NCBI GenBank assembly: GCA_029641185.1 | Contig: JAPWGK010000016.1 | Location: 558,001 to 622,000 of the forward strand | Origin: Pseudofabraea citricarpa | Lineage: Eukaryota > Ascomycota > Leotiomycetes > Helotiales > Dermateaceae | Direction: 5' to 3' | DNA: 64,000 nt | Shown here: positions 11,030 through 21,684 of the stretch, piece by piece | Numbering within the stretch: position 1 is the first letter of the stretch | How the letters are laid out: each line of letters begins with the position of its first letter | The notes under the pieces: generated by a model | Databases searched by the model: none | Seen by the model: the letters and a program-made list of their open reading frames with translations, nothing else | Told to the model about the DNA's origin: nothing | Position numbers and translations under genes: made by a program

Positions 11030-14000
11030 ATGGTAACAATAGCTCGAGCAGCGGGGAAGTTGAAGTTGATCTTCCATCTTCAGGAGCCAACTGTGCCAGA
11101 TGAGGGAATAGAGTAAGTTGATCTTCTGGCTTAAAGTGCGCATATAACAGGGATTGTGACTCAACATCTGCATCAATAGCATCATTTTAGTTCCTGGAGT
11201 ATGGACTCCGTACACGAGCGAACAGCGGGAAGCAGCATGTTCTTGGCTTAAGCCTCTTGTCGCAGCTACGAGCAATGACACCAGAGCCTTCTTTTTTAGC
11301 TACGAGCTTGACATAGATGGCACATCCCTTTGGCAGCAATTGCTTGAACAAGGAGTGTCTTTGTTGGAATCGACACGTTCCTTTCGCCCAAATTCTGAAG
11401 TGAGTTACTACCAGATGCGAGGTTTCGGATACTTGCCAGCCTATTAACAAAACTACCTAGAGCCAACGAAGACCTATTCTTTTCATATGCCACAGTCTAG
11501 GTGGTGTGGTCTTAAAGCAGGTAAATTCCACAACCACAGATTGAGGTAGCGCACAGGCTGACATTCTGGCTAGACACTGTGGATCACCCATCAAAAGACC
11601 AGCATGCAGAACGCGCTAGAATATGCTACGTCTGGTATTATCTTCTTGGGTACGCCGCACACCACATCAGAAGACGATAAAAATTGGGAGAAGTGGAGAT
11701 GGATACTGAAGTCGAACCGCAAAGATATCCCAAAGCTGTCTGAGCTCTGCAGCAACTTCGAACTACTGAACCTCCAAATCCCCATTCTCTCTGTTTTTGA
11801 AAAAACGGAGATTGAAGTCAGAGGTAATCTTTTACAGTCCATTCGAGGAGGAGAAGGTCATCGATTTGTAAGTTTTGAACCATGGCCCTACTTTTGAAAG
11901 CCTTCTTTATGACTAATCACGTATTAATAGCTGGTCGATGAAGCTTTGTGTCGAACCAATTCAAAGTACGAGCAGGTCTTTGCAGCAGACTTGGATCATA
12001 ATACTTTATGTATTGTGAGAACAGATAGTCAATTATACAGCCGTTTGGTAAGATTCATGAAATCGATCGCAGAGGAGGTACCAGGAAACCTTGCTTTAAT
12101 TCTTGGAGGCCTTTCTTTCAACCACAATTCAACTCTACGATCCAAATTGTGTGTATACTCGCTAGACGACTCGGATAGTAGGCTACCGTTCTGATTCTAT
12201 ATCTATGTCAAACAGCTAATGATGGCGAATTAGCACCGAGCAACTCAAAGGATACGAACGAACGGAAGGGAGGGCGGTCTGATAAAATTGCATCAACTAC
12301 ACCCCTCGTGAGCTTCGACTTTGATTTAAAAATCCGTGGTGCTTATCTGCCAGTCTTCATGACAGCCGGTCGAAGTCGAAACACAAATTTCTACGGGAGG
12401 GACGATGTTCTCGCACTTATGGACAGAACATTTATTAAGGAGCAAGGTAAAGATGGCACGCTACCCTGTAATGAACTTCGAAGCTTTGTTATCTGTGGAA
12501 TGGTATGAATTCAAGCCCTGATAACTTCACAGCAGCTATGCGAATACTGAATTTCTGGTTCATTAGGGAGGCATAGGTAAATCCGAACTAGCTACCGAAT
12601 ACGTATACTCGAGAAAGGCAAATTTCGATGCAATATTTTGGGTGAACTCGGACACGGTACAAAAACTTAATTTGGCTTTTGCCGAAAATCGCCAAAACCT
12701 TGGGTCTAGAGAGTGAATCTGATCCCAAGGATGAAATTGCAAGCCGCGAGGTTGTGAAAAGATGGCTTACCAAACCTACCATTGCTTCTCATCAAGGAAC
12801 TCAAAAGGTTGACCAGGAAGCATCCTGGTTATTGGTCTTCGACAACGTGGATGATCCCGAGATGTTGTTTGAATTCTGGCCCATGAGTGGTACCGGTTGT
12901 GTGATTGTTACCAGTCGAAATCCACTATCCAAAGATGGCATCTATACGCCAACTGTTGCCTTTGATCTCCCTTCCTTTGGGCTGGATGAAGCAGGCACTC
13001 TTCTGTAATCTATCTCACAGCGCGAGTTCGAGAAAAAGAGCCTGGAGAATTGTACCCAAATTGCGAATCTCCTGGGCGGTCTCCCTCTTGCAATCACACA
13101 AATGGGAGGTATCATTCGACGGCGTCATCTCTCGTTAGAGGATTTTCTTGCATATTATTCGGAAGACGCAAAAAAGCTTCATGAAATGCAAGTCCCGGGC
13201 CAAGGCACAAATTACAGGCAGACTATTGCATCTGTCTGGATGCTAGAGGTTCTATCCAAGTCTGCATTGGCGTTGCTGCAAGCTCTATCTTATCTTGACC
13301 CCGATCGAATTCCCGAAAGGCTTCTATTGGCTGAAGGTCAAAGTATTCCACTACCTCACTATCCGAAAACAAGAATATCTTACTTTGACGCCCGCACAGA
13401 ACTGATAGAAAGTTCTCTGATATCTCGAGATATTGGAAGCAACCACATCATCATTCACCGTCTAGTCCAAGATGTAGTGAGACACAGAATGACTGAGAAA
13501 GAGACACGACTCGGATTCGAAAGTGTTATAACTTTACTTATAGCTTCTTGGCCCTTTGTCAAATGGAGCGAGCGTAATCTTACTGAGCTCATGAGGCAAC
13601 GCGAGCCCCTGTTTCCACACGTTGAGAGAGTCAGATCGCTATTTGAAACCCCAGTTCGGACAGTATCATTCAAGCCCAGTCCCGCCTGTGCAGAATTGTT
13701 CAACGAAGTCTCCTGGTAAAGTCCACTTTTTTAATTATTATGTTGGATAATGTTGATATTCTTAGGTACATGGTCGAGAGAGCTGCTGGGCTCCAGATAC
13801 AAATTTACGCCTCATTATCCCAGATAGTTCTTGAGAATTGTCTGAAGGATGAAGTCACTGATATGGGCAGGATCAAAAAGCTTCTATCTGACAATCATCA
13901 ATATCAAACAATTGCTGCATGTGATACCGATAATGGACAAGGATTGATGCAGGCCAAAGCATGGATAGCGATGATAGTTGAGCGAATGGAAAAAGACAAC

Positions 14001-14820
14001 AAACCAGAAGACGCCCTTGAGCTTGCCGAGGCTTATAATGAGTGTGGTATGGCATACATGAGAGCCCGCCAGCCAACAGAGGCCTTAGCCATATGGCACC
14101 AATCTTTGAAAGCTTTCGAAAATATCACAGGGGAAACGGCACTTAATCAGACTTGGCCGTCAATCCATCTCGGGATTATGTACTCTACTCGCGGCGAAGG
14201 AGCGATGGCCGAGAAGATTGTAATGCCTGTCCTCAAAGCTCGTGAAGAAGCATATGGCAAAGACGATACCACATCTATGGTGTAAGTCTGTTCAAATCAA
14301 TTCTGTAGAATATGACACCTGACGAATAATAGAACTGGTAAGCTTTTGCATGCTGTTGGGGACGTTCGGCGTTCTCAAGGTCGCTTAGACGAAGCTCTGG
14401 ACTACTTTGAGAGGGCTTTACGCATTTTCAAGTCGACTATCGGTAACAATCACTATATAACAGCGGATTCGTGCTATCGCCTGGCAGAACAGTTCATTGG
14501 AGTTGGAAAATCTGGTGAAGCAAGGTGCGTACAAAATTCTAACAAATCAAACTTCTTTTCTTTCAACTGACAGGTGCAGTACTCTCTTGGAGCAAAGCCT
14601 TAAGATCTATGGGGACATTAAGTGGTATATTCCTCAGACTGCTCGCTCTTAATTCATGAAAGGCAGGCTCCTTCGAAGCTTGGGTAACGAAATCGAAGCC
14701 AAAACACAACTGGACAGAGCGATGCGGCTTCGAAGCCAAATTCTGCCTGGCGATCATAGAACTGAGGAGCAGCTTAGTGATCTGGATTTCGATGTTCTGG
14801 TGTATTATTACTCGAGATAA
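11030..14820 (+). pseudogene. broken NLR-type receptor: SesB-like hydrolase + NB-ARC + TPR
   Basis: Spliced exons predicted by hand: 11030-11112, 11180-11399, 11461-11520, 11574-11867, 11931-12177, 12234-12502, 12567-13715, 13766-14281, 14333-14524, 14574-14621, 14667-14820. All junctions keep frame. Domains in order: an alpha/beta-hydrolase (SesB/DUF676-like) with DIILVPGVW, the nucleophile elbow ICHSLGGVV and GIIFLGTPH; an NB-ARC domain with FYGRDDVL, intact P-loop GMGGIGKSE, LLVFDNVDD and GLPLAITQMGG; then a C-terminal TPR array. Fungal NLRs of this layout act in non-self recognition and heterokaryon incompatibility or programmed cell death. Two lesions inside the NB-ARC exon break it: a +1 frameshift in an AAAA run at 12685-12688 and an in-frame TAA at 13006-13008. 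As it stands only the hydrolase and P-loop could be translated as one protein. Sequencing error at the A-run is possible but would not remove the stop codon. Confidence 0.82.
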
Positions 14821-16929
14821 TAGGTAATTGTTGTTTCTGCAATGAATTACATTCAACCTCTAGAATAGAAGACCTTAGAGCATGAATATTTAAGTCGTTC
14901 ATTTTCAAAACACAGTTCACTGCAAACCCAGCATGATTACGGAATCTAAATAAAACGCCTATAAGCATTTGACAGGATCATAAGGGCTCATAGGCGGATG
15001 GTGCAATTGCCCTTGTGGGGTATTTTTGATTGCGGAGGCTCTTGATATCTCCAACCAGGAGAATACTCTCTACAACATATAAATAGGGATGTTAGGTCTT
15101 TCCAAACCAGCATGTTACTTTATAGTCATCTTGGGGACATTTAAAAAGGAGATCAGAGTCAGAGTTGTCTTACGAGTTGATGAGGCCAGGAGGAAAATGA
15201 CCAAAATTATAGGCAGGGAATCCAACACAATGGAACTGGGGTGCATACTTCATGCCTCTGGCGCATCCATTTCAAATTTATTGATATTTTGAAAGCCCGA
15301 CAATAGATAAAACCCCGCCCAGCCTCACCTCATGTCAGCACTTGGCGCTAATCAAGTGGTACATTTCTGACGCACTGAAACAGGCAAAACAAACGGCTGA
15401 GCTTTTCTCTGCAGCGTGCATGTTTAGATTCTGTTTCGAGAGCCTGGCTTATGTAACAGACGGGGTATTATCAGCTAGCAAAAAGAATAGTGCTATTCAA
15501 AACCCGTAATTGAAATTTACTTCCGAATATAAATTCCACATTGAGCGATCATATGAAAAGGAAATATGGTGAGATATTGACACTAAGCACTGGGGAAACG
15601 CAAGGTATCACCGCAATGTGCATCTAATGATCGTGCACGAAAGAATTTTCATGCGAAATCTATTGCACATACTATGAATGACCGTAACGCAAGTGAGGGG
15701 AAGTGGTGTAAACATCCCCGGATGTAGTTACACTGTAAAGGCAATTGCAATTGGAGGGCGCATCGAATCTTTGTTTAATATCATATCGCATGCCGGCGAT
15801 ATTCTGGTCCTTCTGCCTTAACTTCTGGTGGCACATCAGCAAATCCTTAGAAGTGGTAAGCCTCGCACTGATAGATGATGATCAGGGGTAATCAATATAC
15901 TAATATATTTAAGACACCTCACGTCTTCTCCGCAAGTGGTATAGTATGTGGAAAATAGACAGTCTTACTGCAGGCTCGTCTTCGAATTGAAACCTAAAGC
16001 CTCGAAAGTCGTTGTGATTACCAGCCTTCCTGTTGGACAAACCCGGAGCAACGCTGCTCATAGCTCAAGTTCTGTTAAGTGTAGGCCATCCATATTTGTT
16101 TCTTTCAAGTAAAGCCTGATGATTATTTCCTCGTTAGCAACTCCAGAACTCTATGCTAGAGGAGTGTTTGCATTCGCATAGCGCTCAGCAACCGATAGCT
16201 TCTATCCAGGATAGCACTGCACCAGCATTGCCCGATTATTGATATATCTTTCCAAATATTTTGGCGGAGAGATAAATTCGAAAATTGACGATGCGTCTAC
16301 AAGTTTCGTCAGCCTTTATGACTTGGATACATCCAGGCAACCTACTAAAGTTGTCATATCCCCGATTGAATAGCTAGAGCGGTATTATGAAAACTCAAAA
16401 TGAAGAAGAAATCTAGCCGTCTTCTATTTCTGAAAGCATATCAATCCCCACATTAGCTGAAGGGTCTTGGTTCGACGTTTGATATTGATCCAGAATTATA
16501 CTTCCGTCTCGACTTCTCTGTATCTCGGGGCACTTCATAAAGTTTCTTCATACTCTCTCTGCCCTCTGTTTCTGATATTATTCGACTGAAAATTACCACT
16601 ATTCTCTCTTGGAACGAGTCAGATTCTCTTTCTGGCGAGACATAAGCGACCTTCAAGCTTACTGCCAAATTTGCATGACAGAATATCTTAGTAACTTGAC
16701 TAAAGGACACATACGTAGATTCACGTGCTTTCAGTCGCGTACCTACACTTTTTTCGCCGAGGGTTTTCTCTTATCTAGCCTACTTTAAACCTCTGCTCAG
16801 TCGGTTCTCACTCAAAAAGAGAAACTCATGTCCTTTGAACTCTAACAATAAGTACTGTTACGCAGAACTTTCTGAGTCTCCATATGCAATAGACCCGACA
16901 GTTGCATCTGTTGTGCATCATTTTATAGC
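14821..16929. other. AT-rich spacer, no gene seen
   Basis: Two kilobases between the NLR-like pseudogene and the OPT transporter. The longest frames are under 90 codons and show no family features. The right end should contain the OPT promoter. Confidence 0.6.
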
Positions 16930-19161
16930 ATGTCGGCTGAAGCTCTTTCCAATCTCGATCTCCGCGATGCAGATGAAGCTACGCTCTCAGTACGTAGTGT
17001 GCTGGCTGGTATACTGGTTGGCATTATGGTCTGTTTTGCAAACCTCTACTTCGGCTTGCAGTCCGGGCTAGTGAATACTATGACTCTACCCTCAGCTCTG
17101 ATTGGTTTCGCTTTTTTCAAATCTATCTCCCAATACTTGACAACGCCGTTCACACCTATGGAGAACGTGCTTGTCCAGACCATATCATCTTCTCTCGGAG
17201 GCATGCCAGTCACTGCCGGATACAATGGAGTGATTCTTGCACTTGAGTTGCTTGCTACATCGGAAGAGAACGGCCCGCTAAAGTTCTCATTATGCGAACT
17301 TGTCATTTGGTCCCTGGGTACTTGCTTGCTAGGCGTTGTCGCTGCCGCAGTATTGAGATTTCACTTCATAATTCGCAGGCCTCTAAGGTTTCCAACAGGA
17401 ACAGCTGTTGCGGTGCTGATGGGGTTCTTATACGAGAGATCGGATATCGTCGAAAATGTCGAGAATGATCAAAAAGAGGTATTCAAAAGTGCGGACATGT
17501 CAGATGCTCCAAGCATACCAGGCATCTCAAGTATGCAAGAGGATGCCAATGGAACGTACTGTCGCCGGTCGGAAAGCACGCAATATCTAGAAAGTGACAA
17601 TTTTCGCCTGTCTTCGTGGCAACTGAAAGCATCTATCCTCGCCTTCGGAGTCTCAGGTGGCTTTGTGAGTTTGAACCTCCAATCATCTAGAACATATTCG
17701 GTCCTCTAACATTATACAGACTTTACTATCTTATTTCATCCCCCAGATCCAGCACCTTCCACTGTTTGGTAGACCAGCGGCTCGGACTTGGGCTTGGTCC
17801 ATCAATCCCTCGCCTGCATATGTTGGATATGGCATGATCATGAAGCCGCTCACAACGGCGTACATACTTGTTGGAGCTGTCTTGGGATGGGGCGTTCTAT
17901 CCCCTCTCGCAAAGTCTAAAGGTTGGGCACCAGGTCCCGTCAACGATTGGCACCATGGCAGTCAGGGATGGATTATATGGGTTGGCCTTGGAGCCATTCT
18001 GGGGGATTCAGCTGTGGGAATAACCTGGCTGATAATACGTCCATTGCAATCGACAATTTATTCTTGTTGGTTTACTGCTCGAGGAACAACAGTAAAAAAT
18101 TTCAGCACATCATGGCGCGAGCCTGCCCCTTCTGAAAGTTCCCAGCTTCCAGACGAGACTACAACGCTTATCGCGAACAATGATCTCCAACCCAAAGCTG
18201 TCTCCCGCCTGTCAACTTATGAGCCACCTGACAGACTTTTGTCGAAGACAGCAATAGGATCATGGTTTATTGGAGCCGCCGCTCTTTGTTTCTTCACAAC
18301 TTTTTATCTCTTCAGAAGATTCCTTTCGATCTGGGAGTTGCTCGTCTCAATGTTCATGATTGTACCTCTCGGTATTGCGAGCATTCGTGCAATGGGCGAG
18401 ACTGACAATTCACTAGCAGCCAGTCTGAGTAAGCAAGTCTATATACTTCAATACTCTAAGCAACTAACAGTGTCTTCAGGTAAAGTATCTCAATTTGTAT
18501 TTGCTCTCATGATTCCAGGCTCGAACCCAAACGCTGTTATAATAAGCTTGCTTATCGGTGGCATTGCTGAGGCAGGCATCTTTCAGTCAAGCGACATGAT
18601 GCAACACTTCAAGACCGGATTTCTAGTGGGAGCATCCCCAAAGGCCATCTTCTATGGCCAGGCAATTGGATCAATCGTTGGAGCTGTCGTTGGTAGCTTC
18701 ATATATAAGTTTTACACCTCGATCTACACAATCCCCAGCGACCAGTTTCCAGCACCTGCTGCGCAATTGTGGCTTGCGACAGCCAAACTTGTTTATGGAC
18801 GAGGTCTGCCAGATGGTGTCTGGAATTTTGCCCTCGGTGCTTTCGTTCTGTCTGCGATCGTTGCTGCTGTTAGGATCGGTGCCGAGGGATATCCATGGAG
18901 GGGTAAGCTTCCCAATGGCATTGTTATTGGCGTCGGTCAGTACCAAGAAACCCCTTTAATTTATTTTACTCATCGGTTCCAGGTTTATATATATTGCCAA
19001 GCTACAGCATTACTTTAGCCATAGGTGGCCTCGTGCACTATTGCTGCAGAAATTGCGGACAGGAGGGTGAGCTACTCGTTATTACGGTTGCAAGTGGTTT
19101 CATTCTGGGACAAGGAGTATTCAATATTGTCAGTATGGTTATAAGCATTATTGCTTCTTGA
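16930..19161 (+). CDS. OPT-superfamily (oligopeptide / metal-chelate) transporter
   Basis: Exons 16930-17664, 17720-18428, 18480-18935 and 18983-19161 give 692 residues. The protein begins LSVRSVLAGILVGIMVCFAN, then NLYFGLQSGLVNTMTLPSAL, the classical first segments of the YSL-like branch of the OPT superfamily; later RFPTGTAVAVLMG, SPAYVGYGMIM, GIASIRAMGETDNS and GLPDGVWNFALGAFVLSA also fit. About 14 hydrophobic segments are present. It should carry small peptides or peptide-like metal chelates across the plasma or vacuolar membrane by proton symport. The second intron (18429-18479, 51 nt) has no in-frame stop, so its retention would insert 17 residues. The C-terminus is uncertain: a 38-nt intron (19133-19170) would replace the last few residues with a longer charged tail ending near 19270. 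Confidence 0.85.
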
Positions 19162-19552
19162 TGTCTATAGCAATCGCACTTAGACTGCTGTTATTGAGGT
19201 TTAAAGCACAAGAACTTCTCAGAGAGAGAAAAACTGGCTCTGTTTACGGTGTAAGTTCAAAACGATAGTAATTCGTATTAAACCTCGGGTTACATAGCTT
19301 TTGCCACGGCTCAACATCTAAGCTCCAGCTCAAACTCATAGTTGTACAGCAAGCGAAAGATTGCTACTGGCCAATTAATTTACAACAAAGAGCACATCAA
19401 GGTTGCTTAAGCAGTTGAGCTGTTCCCGAAGAGATCAAGAGTTTAAATTCGCTATAGCCTGAATTTGCAATAGCAATCCTGGCTTGCACACCAGTCTTTT
19501 CTAACAAGGCACGCTTAATACCACAACTACCGTAATTTTTATGGCTTCCCCC

Positions 19553-19587
<35 letters not shown>

Positions 19588-21508
19588 ACGCCTTTAACAA
19601 TACTTGAAAACTCGCCGTTTCGACACAAAATGCCTTTTGAGATTTATATAAATTAAATCTAATACCAGGTGTTTCCTCTTCCCTAAAGACACTCTATACG
19701 AACCAAACTCTGATCAATTATTTAGGTGGTAAAAACCTCGGTAGATATAATCTCCCATATCCCTATGAAGTATTATCATTCAGAGACGGGAATGCTCTGG
19801 CCGGCTGTTTCGCGTAATTTGCGGCGTTCCGCCCTAAACTGAAAACACCAAACCGACCGTACTGGCTCTGAAGGGGAACGTTCTCACGTGTGAGTGCCTG
19901 TATAAATTTCATCACCTCAGTGATCTGATCGAAATTTAGTCCTGAGAGCATTTTCGGCAATTTTTATTGTGATTTCGATTTGACTTCAAAACTTTCTAGC
20001 GTTTTCTTTTTTTGCTCTGCTCTTTTACTGTTTTCTTGCGATGCGAAGAGATGTAGGTTGAAGCTGGTATTTATACTTGCTGAGAGTACAGCCTAATCAC
20101 CAATATAACAATCCATCAATAAACCATTTGACTCAAGAGAGAGTATATGATTATTGATCTATACTACAACCAATCTACTACTCTTCCGCTACCTCAAGAG
20201 AACTTGTGACTTAATTGTCTCTGTTATTCAAGGACACGTTTTATTTACCAGCTAAGTATTTTACAGGCAAGATTTAGACTTAAAGGTGATATAGCTAATA
20301 CGAGTGCTTTTAGTTCTAAACTTATCTTGTATAATATATCGCTTATAATATCTTTAATCTATTCCGATATAAAGATAAGAGGTATTTCTATGGTATCTAA
20401 ATTCCTTTCTATTTCAAGGTATGAATTATTGTCTTATTCTTACTATCACGACTTATTCAATATCGGGGTGGCAGATCCTTCTTGGTTAATGTATAATTGG
20501 CATGCGACCTTGATTCTCAGAGAGGAATAGTTGCCAGTTGGCCGATCGGGTGGATTTATTTCTCTTAAACCAATCCCATGTGGTTGGAAGTATCTCGTAT
20601 TGATGAAACTGATCTGCTGATCTGTATAGACTGTGGTCATGTTTTGGTCTATAATAATACCTGGGTAGACAGCTTGTTCAATTTATTTCCCTAGAAATAA
20701 TATTTCGATTGTAGCTAGAAGAGAAACGTGCTGGAATTAGATTGCAAAGGGCACGAAGTATTCTTCGTCGTCTTTCGTGATAATTTGATCTATGTCTGTT
20801 CGACAAATGCTAACTTGGCGGTGATATAACCAACATTAATTTCTTGCTTTAGAATTGGTGTCTTGAGCGCAATTAGCTCGTTGTTTTTGGAGGAATGCGT
20901 GCCGGATTTGACGGCTTTGTTGGCGAATGATAGTGTTTATTATAGGCCTTTGGCAGCGGGCCCTTCCAGGTGCATGATCCTCGGATTACTGGCATTTTCA
21001 GCCTCTTTCATTTGCGCTTGACGATATATGCTGCCTGGAACTCCTAGGTCCCATATAATGCTGCTAATGAAGCATAGGAAAACGGACTGCTAACAAGAAT
21101 ATGATCTTAGCTGGATTAAGGGAGGGGTGAGCTCTAAGCATGTGCAAGGAAACTCACAGGGTGTTTGTCGGTTGTATCGCGGTAGTGTTAGCGAGCTTAC
21201 TCGTGTGCCGACTCGCACGCACCATGGGTAATTAATTATCTGTTAATATTGCTTACTGTGTAATCAGAACTCCCAATTACTTATAGGATATACAGTTCAT
21301 CTGTTGCATTTCACCCCCCTCATATTCGTTGGTAGAAACTTGTTGCGTTTGATGTAGATTTTATTCTGCTATACACAGACAATCGATCAGAACAACCCTT
21401 TACCCCTCCCCTGCCTACACAATTAAGCGATTTTTGTTTGCCTGACGTTGAAAAAGAAAAAGCTCAGTTCCCTGGTGGGCTTTGTGTCGGGGAATGGAAT
21501 CAATTCCC
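19162..21508. other. gene-free AT-rich spacer with poly(C) run
   Basis: After the OPT gene there is no supported gene for more than 2.3 kb. The sequence is AT-rich with many stop codons in all frames, consistent with old repeats altered by repeat-induced point mutation, although no repeat partner is present in the window to prove this. A 34-nt poly(C) run is annotated separately. Confidence 0.5.
19554..19587. repeat. uninterrupted poly(C) tract of 34 bases
   Basis: Thirty-four consecutive C residues follow a shorter C run (19548-19552) and one A. Homopolymer C/G tracts this long are uncommon and can form i-motif or G-quadruplex structures; true length is likely unstable in sequencing and in the genome. 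Confidence 0.9.
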
Positions 21509-21517
21509 AAAAAAAAA
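21509..21517 (-). terminator. RNA polymerase III terminator (T9) of tRNA-like gene
   Basis: Nine A residues on the plus strand read as nine T on the minus strand, directly after the discriminator base of the tRNA-like gene. This is the expected position and form of a Pol III stop signal and supports the tRNA-like gene being a real transcription unit. Confidence 0.6.
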
Positions 21518-21684
21518 TGTCCTCGGCGAGAGTCGAACTCGCGATCTTAGGATGACTCAGGGAGTGAACTCCTCGATCATATAGTGCGTTATATGAGACC
21601 TACGCCTGAATATCTGTTAATAACGCTTCTTACAAGTCCAGGAGTGGACTGGATGCTTACCTTAACCAACTGGGCCACGAAGAC
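21518..21684 (-). tRNA. tRNA or tRNA-like gene with a long internal insertion, anticodon unresolved
   Basis: On the minus strand the ends form a complete 7-bp acceptor stem (GTCTTCG with CGAGGAC, one G-T pair) with an A discriminator. An A-box-like D arm (TGGCCCAGTTGGTTAAGG) follows the 5' strand and a perfect 5-bp T arm (GCGAG-TTCGACT-CTCGC) precedes the 3' strand. The total of 167 nt leaves about 75-95 nt extra for an intron or insertion. The segment CTTGTAA near the 5' third would fit a threonine (TGT) anticodon loop, but I could not build a convincing anticodon stem. Imperfect direct repeats (AGTCCACTCC and AGTTCACTCC) lie inside. Either an intron-bearing tRNA or a tRNA disrupted by a local duplication. 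Confidence 0.55.

Noticed and set aside
13005..13020. GT...CAG segment around the stop codon read as a tiny intron
   Set aside because: Sixteen bases is too short to splice, and removal would shift the frame away from GLPLAITQMGG, so it cannot rescue the NLR gene.
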